5,099 nt of DNA from Veillonellaceae bacterium UBA5809. Lineage in GTDB: Bacteria > Bacillota > Negativicutes > Veillonellales > Dialisteraceae. Positions 1 to 5,099 of the stretch are shown piece after piece. A program made the translations under genes and the position numbers. Within the stretch, counting starts at the first letter, position 1. Each line of letters starts with the position of its first letter. The notes beneath the pieces are model-generated. The model had not been told where the DNA came from and did no database searches. It saw only the letters and a list, made by a program, of their open reading frames with translations. Location: the NCBI GenBank assembly GCA_002417965.1, contig DIDD01000042.1, positions 1 to 5,099 on the forward strand, in the 5' to 3' direction.

Positions 1-59
1 CTGATGCCGGACTGGCCCGGTTTAAAGCCGATTGGGCAAAGGCAGGAAAAACAGTATAA
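1..59 (+). CDS. C-terminal end of an unidentified protein (partial)
   Basis: From position 3 one frame reads DAGLARFKADWAKAGKTV and stops at TAA (57-59). The other two forward frames do not end in a way that fits the terminator that follows at once. The tail is charged and amphipathic with a terminal small-residue stretch, a style common at the C-terminus of extracellular solute-binding proteins of ABC transporters, but 18 residues are too few to assign a family. Its position as the last codons before a strong terminator marks it as the final gene of an upstream transcription unit. The function is unknown, and the solute-binding idea is only a guess. Confidence 0.55.
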   Translation, partial: DAGLARFKADWAKAGKTV

Positions 60-67
60 GTATCTGT

Positions 68-106
68 GCTCAAAAAAAGCCGCCGGGAGGCGGTTTTTTT
101 TTGAGC
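68..106 (+). terminator. Rho-independent terminator of the upstream gene
   Basis: The left arm GCTC-A7-GCCGCC (68-84) and the right arm GGCGG-T9-GAGC (89-106) fold into a long hairpin with a GGGA loop (85-88). The core is five G-C pairs plus one G-U, extended by seven A-U pairs, with one bulged T (102) before the outer GCTC/GAGC clamp. The T tract directly after the GC core is the classic intrinsic signal. The matching A tract on the other side means it could also work for transcription coming from the right. It begins 8 nt after the upstream stop codon and separates that unit from the MATE gene. Confidence 0.93.
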
Positions 107-130
107 GGATTAATCAATAAATATATTATA

Positions 131-160
131 GTTTCTGATATATCAAAAAAATGATATAAT
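131..160 (+). promoter_or_regulatory. Extended -10 promoter of the MATE gene
   Basis: TGATATAAT at 152-160 is a perfect extended -10 element (TGN followed by TATAAT at 155-160). The hexamer at the 17-bp spacing (TTTCTG, 132-137) is a poor -35, which fits an extended -10 promoter that depends less on that box. Transcription would start near 166-168, leaving a leader of about 70 nt before the GTG at 237. The surrounding 107-170 stretch is strongly AT-rich. Confidence 0.7.
136..158 (+). repeat. Inverted repeat over the MATE promoter, candidate operator
   Basis: TATATCA (139-145) and TGATATA (152-158) are perfect 7-bp inverted arms separated by six A residues. The left half is also part of the self-complementary decamer TGATATATCA (136-145), and TGATAT recurs directly at 136-141 and 152-157, a 16-bp step. 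The right arm covers the TG and most of the -10 box, so a protein bound here would block RNA polymerase. MarR- and TetR-family repressors often control efflux genes through such sites, but no regulator gene is in the window. AT-rich palindromes also arise by chance, so the operator role is inferred. Confidence 0.4.
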
Positions 161-187
161 TTAAAAAGACTTGAAATTTCATGAATC

Positions 188-210
188 AAAGGCGCTGATA
201 AAGCGCCTTT
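188..210 (+). promoter_or_regulatory. Leader hairpin, possible attenuator of the MATE gene
   Basis: AAAGGCGC (188-195) and GCGCCTTT (203-210) form a perfect 8-bp stem around the loop TGATAAA. It is followed by TCTTACACTTT, so it resembles a weak intrinsic terminator inside the 5' leader. The right-arm stretch 205-213 can instead pair with 226-235 (seven contiguous pairs, a bulged A at 228, then two more), which would break the first hairpin and involve the end of the Shine-Dalgarno site. A five-codon open frame, ATG 181 to TGA 196-198 (MNQRR), runs into the left arm. Attenuation is inferred from these geometries. The hairpin itself is plain in the sequence. Confidence 0.5.
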
Positions 211-236
211 TCTTACACTTTAGGGAGAAAAAGGCC

Positions 237-1595
237 GTGAAATATTTTTATGAAGACGGAAAACAGCTGATTTCTGTTATGGCACCTATTCTGATTGCCC
301 AGGTATCAATGATTGGAATGAATTTTCTGGATACAGCCATGGCAGGACATGCGGGGCCGGAAGATCTGGCCGGAGTGTCTGTGGGAGCCAACCTGTTCAT
401 GCCTATGATTACGAGTATTAATGGCGTCCTGATGGCAGCCACTCCTATTCTGGCACAGCTTTTGGGAAGAGGGGAAAAAGGCAGAATTTCAGAAGTCGTG
501 AGGACGGGGATGATGCTGGGTCTTCTTATGGCGGGGCTCATGACAGGCGGATATTTTCTGGCGGCAGATTATATTATGGGAGGACTCGGCCTTGAACCTG
601 AAGTGGAACGTATTGCAGACGGATATCTTCTGGCGGTTACTGCAGGTACTTTTTTTGCGTTTCCCATGATGCCGCTGCGGGCGCTTGCGGATACGGCCGT
701 GGGTACATCAGTATCCATGAAACTTTATCTGTCAGCACTTCCCATCAATGCAGCCCTTAACTATTTCCTGATTTTCGGACATGGCGGATTTCCCCGTTTG
801 GGAGGCATTGGGGCCGGTGTGGCCACTGCACTGACATATATTATTTTATTATGTTTTTTTGTAACTTTTACACTTCACAGTCCTTTTCTGGAAGGAAAAA
901 AGCTTTTTTCATCTTTTTCTGTCAGAAAAGATGACTGGAAGGAGTATCTGGGGATCGGCATCCCAAACGGTCTGGGTATATTTATGGAAACAAGCCTCTT
1001 CGGGTTTATTATATTGTTCATTGCACCTTTCGGTACGGATATTCTGGCAGCCCATCAGGCGGCGATGAACTATTCGGGGCTTATATATATGCTTCCGCTC
1101 AGTTTTTCCATGGCGCTGACGATTCTTGTGGGAATGGAAGCCGGCGCAGGGCATTACAGGCAGGCACACCGTATGAGTCATACAGGTATGAAAATGGCCG
1201 TTTTTTGCGGCATGGCGGCCGCTTTTGCCACCATTACAGGACGTTTCGAGATTGCCCGGATTTATACGGGAGAGACTCACCTGATGGAAATTATTACACT
1301 TTTCCTGTCCTATACGGCAGCATGGCAGATTTTTGATGGAATCGCCTGCCCTATACAGGGGATACTGCGCGGTTATAAAGATGTGAAGATTCCATTTTAT
1401 ATGAGTATGACGGCTTATTGGGGAATTTGTCTGCCTTCAGGTATATGGCTGGAACATATTACGGCAGAAGGCCCTTTTGCTTACTGGCAGGGACTTGTTA
1501 TCGGAGTGGGATTTTCGGCTCTCCTTATGGGAATCCGCTTGCATCAGGTGGAAAAAAGTCAGAATAAAAGGTGTGTTTCGGTTTCTTCTGATTGA
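237..1595 (+). CDS. MATE family multidrug/cation efflux transporter, NorM type
   Basis: This is an integral membrane antiporter of 452 residues with about twelve hydrophobic segments, the usual size for MATE proteins, which expel organic cations or drugs in exchange for Na+ or H+. The N-terminal helix carries P17 and the NFLDTAMAG motif with D32. The second half has FMETSLF (E251), AAHQAA, and an IFDG segment with D367 before GILRGYKD. D32, E251 and D367 match, at a constant offset of four, the remembered NorM positions D36, E255 and D371 of Vibrio cholerae, which supports both the subtype and the start. GTG 237 is chosen because AGGGAG (222-227) lies 9 nt upstream. The in-frame TTG at 171 would sit almost at the transcription start and would translate the leader hairpin. 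The substrate cannot be predicted. The gene has its own promoter and leader, and its stop codon overlaps the next promoter. Confidence 0.93.
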   Translation: MKYFYEDGKQLISVMAPILIAQVSMIGMNFLDTAMAGHAGPEDLAGVSVGANLFMPMITSINGVLMAATPILAQLLGRGEKGRISEVVRTGMMLGLLMAGLMTGGYFLAADYIMGGLGLEPEVERIADGYLLAVTAGTFFAFPMMPLRALADTAVGTSVSMKLYLSALPINAALNYFLIFGHGGFPRLGGIGAGVATALTYIILLCFFVTFTLHSPFLEGKKLFSSFSVRKDDWKEYLGIGIPNGLGIFMETSLFGFIILFIAPFGTDILAAHQAAMNYSGLIYMLPLSFSMALTILVGMEAGAGHYRQAHRMSHTGMKMAVFCGMAAAFATITGRFEIARIYTGETHLMEIITLFLSYTAAWQIFDGIACPIQGILRGYKDVKIPFYMSMTAYWGICLPSGIWLEHITAEGPFAYWQGLVIGVGFSALLMGIRLHQVEKSQNKRCVSVSSD

Positions 1596-1620
1596 TGGAA
1601 ATTTTTCCAGATAGTATAAT
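1592..1620 (+). promoter_or_regulatory. Promoter of the SDR-GGT-UroD operon
   Basis: TTGATG (1592-1597) and TATAAT (1615-1620) are separated by exactly 17 bp, a near-consensus sigma-A type promoter. The -35 box overlaps the TGA stop (1593-1595) of the MATE gene. Transcription would start near 1627, about 40 nt before the dehydrogenase start. No terminator lies between the MATE gene and this site, so read-through from the MATE promoter may also contribute. Confidence 0.75.
1596..1609 (+). repeat. Palindrome between -35 and -10, candidate operator
   Basis: TGGAAA (1596-1601) and TTTCCA (1604-1609) are perfect inverted arms with a TT centre, giving a compact 14-bp palindrome wholly inside the -35 box end and spacer of the promoter at 1592-1620. 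The position is typical for a repressor that excludes RNA polymerase. The outer TG...CA and AA resemble LacI/CcpA-type half-sites, but the central CG step of a cre site is absent, so I do not assign it to CcpA. Confidence 0.45.
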
Positions 1621-1647
1621 TAAAAGAGAATATTGATTGCGTTTTTT

Positions 1648-1657
1648 GGAAGGAAGG
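1648..1657 (+). promoter_or_regulatory. Ribosome binding site that sets the SDR start
   Basis: GGAAGGAAGG, a doubled purine-rich Shine-Dalgarno motif, ends 8 nt before TTG 1666. It lies inside the longer open frame beginning at TTG 1633, so it argues against that earlier start. The first residues after TTG 1666 (MNLFQGKSVVVTGG) are a normal SDR N-terminus. Confidence 0.8.
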
Positions 1658-1665
1658 TGACTGGA

Positions 1666-2424
1666 TTGAATTTATTTCAAGGAAAATCGGTGGTAGTCAC
1701 AGGAGGCGCATCAGGAATCGGACTGGCCTGCGCCCGTGCGTTCAGCAGGGAAGGCGCTTCTGTAGCGTTATGGGATATTCAGGAGGAAGCCGGCAAGGCG
1801 GCTGTACGGGAAATCTGCAGCCAGGGAGGAACTGCGGAATTTTTTTTATGCGATATGACAGAAGAGGCGCAGATTGGGGAAGCGGCTTCCCGGACATGCA
1901 GGGCTTTTGGAAGAATGGATGTATTGGTGGGCAATGCGGGAATCGCAGAAAGGAAAACCATGCTGGAGGACATGGACATGAATGATTTCCGGCGTGTGAT
2001 CAATGTGAATCTGACCGGCGTTGTGATGTCCAATAAATATGCGGTTAAGTACATGATGCAGAATCCGGGGCCGGTCCGCGGTTCAGTGGTGAATGTAGCA
2101 TCTATCCTGGGTATGGTGGGAGCACCGATGAGTACGGCCTATCCTGCGGCCAAAGCGGCAGTTATCAATTTTACACGCGCCCAGGCAGTTACCTATGGCC
2201 CGCTGGGGATCCGTTTTAATTCAATCAGCCCCGGATATGTAAATACACCTTTGCTGAAAAATCTTCCGGAGGAACTCATACACAGCCGTGTGGCGCTTCA
2301 CCCGATGGGACGTTTTGCAGAACCTGCGGAAATCGCGGAAGCGGTTCTTTTTCTGGCAGGTCCTTCTGCTTCTTTTATTACAGGCAGCAATCTGGCGGCA
2401 GACGGAGGATATACAGCACAGTAA
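1666..2424 (+). CDS. Classical short-chain dehydrogenase/reductase (SDR)
   Basis: A 252-residue soluble NAD(P)-dependent oxidoreductase of classical SDR length. The cofactor loop TGGASGIG spans residues 12-19. D37, at the end of the second beta strand (ALWDIQ), usually indicates NAD(H) rather than NADP(H). CDMT (62-65) contacts adenine, and GNAG (89-92) replaces the common NNAG. The catalytic set is complete: N115 in NVNLTG, S146, Y159 and K163 in YPAAK. SPGYVNTP follows, and the C-terminal ITGSNLAADGGYTAQ is typical of the family. These enzymes oxidise or reduce alcohol/ketone groups on sugars, polyols, hydroxy acids or acyl chains, and the substrate here is unknown. It is the first gene of the probable operon, 52 nt before the GGT homologue. 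A biosynthetic FabG role is less likely, since no fatty-acid genes are nearby. Confidence 0.93.
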   Translation: MNLFQGKSVVVTGGASGIGLACARAFSREGASVALWDIQEEAGKAAVREICSQGGTAEFFLCDMTEEAQIGEAASRTCRAFGRMDVLVGNAGIAERKTMLEDMDMNDFRRVINVNLTGVVMSNKYAVKYMMQNPGPVRGSVVNVASILGMVGAPMSTAYPAAKAAVINFTRAQAVTYGPLGIRFNSISPGYVNTPLLKNLPEELIHSRVALHPMGRFAEPAEIAEAVLFLAGPSASFITGSNLAADGGYTAQ

Positions 2425-2476
2425 ACGGAGCTCCTGGAGACCGGAGAATTCAAGATCAAGTTGGAAGAGGCGGTTT

Positions 2477-4090
2477 ATGCGGTTTCATATCAATGAACTT
2501 CAATATAGATATCCATCCCGGAGAAGCGTAGTATATGGCACACGGGGCATGGTATGCACAGCGTCCCACCTGGCGGCCCAGGCCGGACTTGATATTTTGA
2601 AAAAAGGCGGGAATGCTGTGGATGCAGCGATCGCATCGGCGATCTGTCTGACAGTCATTGAACCTGTATCGAATGGCATTGGAAGTGATGCATTTGCCAT
2701 GGTATGGACCCGGGATGGATTGTTTGGGCTCAATGGGAGCGGTTATGCACCGGCGGCGGCATCGGCTGACCGTATCCGAAATCAAGGCTATAAAATGATG
2801 CCGGTCCGCGGGTGGCTCCCGGTGACGGTGCCGGGGGCTCCAGCCTCATGGGCGGAACTGTGGCGCCGGTTTGGACGGATTCCTTTCGGAGAGCTGTTTG
2901 AGCCGGCGGTTTATTACGGGCGTGCGGGATTTCCTGTATCCCCGGTTACGGCTCATGTATGGGAAAAAGAATATAAATCACTTTTGGATTATCGGGACCG
3001 GCCTGAAATTGCGGGATGGTTCAGTACTTTCCTGAAGGATGGGCAGCCGCCTGAAGCGGGTTCTGTTATGAAGCTGCCTGATCATGCACAGACTTTGGAA
3101 ATTCTCAGGGACACGGAATGCGAGAGCCTTTACCGGGGGAAACTGGCAGAATACATTGATCGGTTTTCCCAGTCAACAGGGGGGCTTCTCAGAGGTTCGG
3201 ATATGGCGGGTTATCATCCGTTGTGGGTGTCGCCTGTTCATGTCAATTACCGGGGCTGCGATGTATGGGAGATGCCGCCCAACGGACATGGGATTGTGCC
3301 TCTTATGGCTCTGCAGATATTGAAAGAGTGTTCTTTCTGCGGGAGAGATACAGCGGAGACACTGCACATGCAGTTTGAGGCAATGAAGATGGCTTTTGCC
3401 GACGGGCATCGGTATATTTCTGATCCAAGTTCCATGACAGTGGATATTTCTTCACTGTTGTCGGAAAAATATGCCTTTCAGCGAAAAAGCGCCATTGGAG
3501 AAAAAGCGGCTTCAGGACAAGCTGGAAATCCGCGTTGCGGAGATACGGTTTACCTATGTACTGCGGATGAGGAAGGAAATATGGTTTCTTACATACAGAG
3601 CAATTATCAATGCTTCGGCAGCGGTGTTGTTCTTCCCGGATCAGGAATTGCGTTCCAGGACAGGGGGGCTAATTTCGATCTGGATCCAGATTCAGTGAAC
3701 TGTATTGCACCAGGGAAAAGGCCATACCATACAATTATTCCGGGCTTTTTAACACGTGACGGACAGGCTGTCGGACCATTTGGCGTGATGGGAGGGTTTA
3801 TGCAGCCCCAGGGGCATGTCCAATTGATTACCAATATGCTGGATTTTGGAATGAATCCCCAGGAAGCACTGGACTGTCCCAGATGGCAGTGGACAGGAGG
3901 GCGGCATTTCGAGGTGGAAAGGGGCATTCCGGCATCATGCATTGAAGAATTAAGAAACAGAGGTCATGAAATTGATATTGTTGATGATATGACAGTTTAC
4001 GGACGGGGACAGATGATATGCCGGAATCAGGAAGGCGTGCTGATGGGGGCGACAGAGCCAAGAGCTGACGGTACAGCGGCAGCTTGGTAA
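2477..4090 (+). CDS. Gamma-glutamyltransferase-family Ntn hydrolase, YwrD/HpxW-like, probably cytoplasmic
   Basis: A 537-residue protein with the full GGT fold: GMVCTASHLAAQAG and GGNAVDAAIA near the N-terminus, EPVSNGIGSDAFA, PNGHGI, then GDTVYLC, FGSGVVLPGSG and PGKRPYHTIIPG. GGTs are made as one chain that cleaves itself before a threonine, which becomes the nucleophile. T357 of GDTVYLC is the expected residue, giving a large part of 356 and a small part of 181 residues. No signal peptide is seen, whereas classical GGT is exported. The glutamate-binding residues of E. coli GGT appear altered: the Arg of FRE-AP is replaced in NGSGYAP (86-92), and the paired serines after PGKRP are H418-T419. 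It is therefore more like the YwrD/HpxW subgroup, of which HpxW hydrolyses oxamate, than a glutathione enzyme. ATG 2477 follows GGAAGAGG by 6 nt. An earlier in-frame ATG at 2288 lies deep inside the dehydrogenase gene. Confidence 0.92.
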   Translation: MRFHINELQYRYPSRRSVVYGTRGMVCTASHLAAQAGLDILKKGGNAVDAAIASAICLTVIEPVSNGIGSDAFAMVWTRDGLFGLNGSGYAPAAASADRIRNQGYKMMPVRGWLPVTVPGAPASWAELWRRFGRIPFGELFEPAVYYGRAGFPVSPVTAHVWEKEYKSLLDYRDRPEIAGWFSTFLKDGQPPEAGSVMKLPDHAQTLEILRDTECESLYRGKLAEYIDRFSQSTGGLLRGSDMAGYHPLWVSPVHVNYRGCDVWEMPPNGHGIVPLMALQILKECSFCGRDTAETLHMQFEAMKMAFADGHRYISDPSSMTVDISSLLSEKYAFQRKSAIGEKAASGQAGNPRCGDTVYLCTADEEGNMVSYIQSNYQCFGSGVVLPGSGIAFQDRGANFDLDPDSVNCIAPGKRPYHTIIPGFLTRDGQAVGPFGVMGGFMQPQGHVQLITNMLDFGMNPQEALDCPRWQWTGGRHFEVERGIPASCIEELRNRGHEIDIVDDMTVYGRGQMICRNQEGVLMGATEPRADGTAAAW

Positions 4091-4137
4091 ATAAGGTGTA
4101 TGAGAATGTATCAATAAGAATGGGGGAGTCTGATTTT

Positions 4138-5099
4138 ATGAACAAACGGGAGCGTATTGAGGCAGCTGTTGCAGGAGAAAGAGCAGATACAGTACCTTAT
4201 TCTTTATGGACACATCTTCCGGGTATTGATCTTGATCCGGTCCGGAATGCAGAACATACTTTCCAGTTTTACCAGGACTATAATGTGGATATCCTGAAGA
4301 CCATGAATAACGGAATGTACAGCGTAGAAGATTTCGGCGCCCGTGTAGATTACAGCCAAATTGCGTCAGGAGGCGTGGCGGTCATTACGGACAGCCCCGT
4401 TAAGAAAGCAGAGGACTGGGAATCACTGGAGCCGGCATCCATAGACAAAGGGGCACTCCTCCGGGAGCAGACATACTTGAAGCTGCTTCTTGAAAAAACG
4501 GGGAAAGAGGTGCCTGTGCTGTTTACTGTATTCAGCCCCCTGACAACGGCTTTCAAACTTTGCCCCGATTTGATGAAACATGTATCGGAAGGGCATGGCA
4601 ACTCTGTGAAACATGCGCTCCGCGTGATTGCGGAAACGACATGCCGGCTGACGGAGCGTGTTATCGGAATGGGAGCTGACGGGATTTTTTTTGCTACACA
4701 GCTGTCGTCATATAGCCGGGCAGAGGAAGAGTTCTACAGGGAATACGGGAAACCCTATGATATGGAAGTGCTGCATGCCTCCCGGGGGTGGTGCAATACG
4801 CTTCATGCGCACGGAAAAGACATCATGTTTCCCCTGCTGAGAGATTATCCGGTGGAGATTTTCAACTGGCATGCATGGGAGTCGCTGCCGGCGGTGGATG
4901 AGGCGCGGGACCTGACGGGCAAATGCATCATGGGGGGACTGGAAAGAATGGATATCACAGAGGGTCATAAAAATCAGATCGAATATCAGATATACAGGAC
5001 ACTGAAAGAGACAGAAGGACGGAAAGTGATTCTTTCTCCTGGATGTGTGATCCGGTATCCGCTGGACCGTGAGATGCTTTCTTTCGTGAGGAAAGCAAA
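4138..5099 (+). CDS. Uroporphyrinogen decarboxylase superfamily protein (C-terminus cut by window end)
   Basis: The frame is open from ATG 4138 to the window edge, giving 320 residues, so only the last few of a roughly 330-350-residue protein are missing. MNKRERIEAAVAGERADTVP is the usual start of UroD/MtaA-like proteins. The middle and C-terminal marks are LHAHGKDIMF (H223, H225), NWHAWESLP (N243-H245), MGGLER and LSPGCVIRYP (C303). Corrinoid-linked methyltransferases of this superfamily bind zinc through His-x-Cys and a later Cys. Here the pattern is His-x-His with C303, as in an uncharacterised subfamily. The GRYLPEY-type N-terminal motif of the heme enzyme is absent, so hemE is not a suitable name. 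The activity is unknown, with methyl transfer, decarboxylation or another TIM-barrel reaction possible. GGGGGAG (4122-4128) sits 9 nt before the ATG. In-frame GTG 4096 and ATG 4120 have poorer sites. The gene follows the GGT homologue by 47 nt with no terminator. Confidence 0.88.
   Translation, partial: MNKRERIEAAVAGERADTVPYSLWTHLPGIDLDPVRNAEHTFQFYQDYNVDILKTMNNGMYSVEDFGARVDYSQIASGGVAVITDSPVKKAEDWESLEPASIDKGALLREQTYLKLLLEKTGKEVPVLFTVFSPLTTAFKLCPDLMKHVSEGHGNSVKHALRVIAETTCRLTERVIGMGADGIFFATQLSSYSRAEEEFYREYGKPYDMEVLHASRGWCNTLHAHGKDIMFPLLRDYPVEIFNWHAWESLPAVDEARDLTGKCIMGGLERMDITEGHKNQIEYQIYRTLKETEGRKVILSPGCVIRYPLDREMLSFVRKA

Noticed and set aside
909..1280. 123-codon antisense frame within the MATE gene
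   Set aside because: It lies opposite a well-supported MATE coding region, its product is Cys/His-rich with no recognisable domain, and no ribosome binding site was seen. It is a shadow frame.
2427..2434. GGAGCTCC palindrome just after the dehydrogenase stop codon
   Set aside because: It is an 8-bp palindrome with no loop and no following T tract, so it is neither a terminator nor a convincing operator.
2288..2476. N-terminal extension of the GGT-like frame back to ATG 2288
   Set aside because: It overlaps the dehydrogenase gene by 137 nt, its sequence (Trp/Arg-rich, then Leu-rich) is a frame shadow of that gene, and the good ribosome binding site and family N-terminus are at ATG 2477.
3607..3942. 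111-codon antisense frame within the GGT-like gene
   Set aside because: It is opposite the highly conserved small-subunit region, where codon constraint of the real gene explains the open frame. Its Pro/Ser-rich product matches nothing I recognise.
2477..4090. Naming the GGT homologue ggt or hpxW
   Set aside because: The glutamate-binding residues of GGT appear altered, and the window shows no purine or allantoin catabolic genes that would support an oxamate role.
4138..5099. Naming the last gene hemE or mtaA
   Set aside because: The heme-enzyme N-terminal motif is absent, the MtaA His-x-Cys is His-x-His, and no heme or corrinoid genes are visible.
1..5099. CRISPR array, tRNA, rRNA, insertion sequence or prophage parts
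   Set aside because: I found no regularly spaced repeats, cloverleaf-like folds, transposase or integrase motifs, or terminal inverted repeats. Nearly all the window is covered by ordinary genes.

Overview
The window reads as chromosomal DNA from a Gram-positive anaerobe of the Clostridia, probably Lachnospiraceae-like. This rests on the strong purine-rich Shine-Dalgarno sites (AGGGAG, GGAAGGAAGG, GGAAGAGG, GGGGGAG), the GTG and TTG starts, the AT-rich promoters next to genes of moderate GC, and the gene types. The genus is an inference from style, since no marker gene is present. Every gene lies on the + strand and none is visibly broken. I see no tRNA, rRNA, CRISPR array or insertion sequence.

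Layout: (1) positions 1-59 are the last 18 codons of an unidentified gene, closed by a strong intrinsic terminator at 68-106. (2) Positions 107-236 are a regulatory leader. It holds an extended -10 promoter overlapped by an inverted repeat, then a GC-rich hairpin whose 3' arm can also pair with sequence beside the ribosome binding site of the next gene. (3) Positions 237-1595 encode a NorM-type MATE efflux transporter. (4) A good promoter (TTGATG-17-TATAAT) overlaps the end of the MATE gene, with a perfect palindrome between its -35 and -10 boxes. (5) It faces a closely spaced trio: a short-chain dehydrogenase (1666-2424), a gamma-glutamyltransferase-family Ntn hydrolase (2477-4090) and a uroporphyrinogen-decarboxylase-superfamily protein (4138 to the window end, lacking only its last residues). 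The gaps of 52 and 47 nt contain no terminator, so the trio is probably one operon.

The dehydrogenase, the amide-hydrolysing Ntn enzyme and the UroD-like protein look like a small catabolic set rather than glutathione or heme metabolism. The GGT homologue lacks the residues that grip the glutamate moiety in classical GGT and has no signal peptide. The UroD homologue lacks the heme-enzyme N-terminal motif and instead carries a His-x-His...Cys pattern suggesting a metal site. The pathway's substrate cannot be read from the sequence. The MATE gene may export a related compound or may simply be an adjacent, separately controlled drug-efflux gene.
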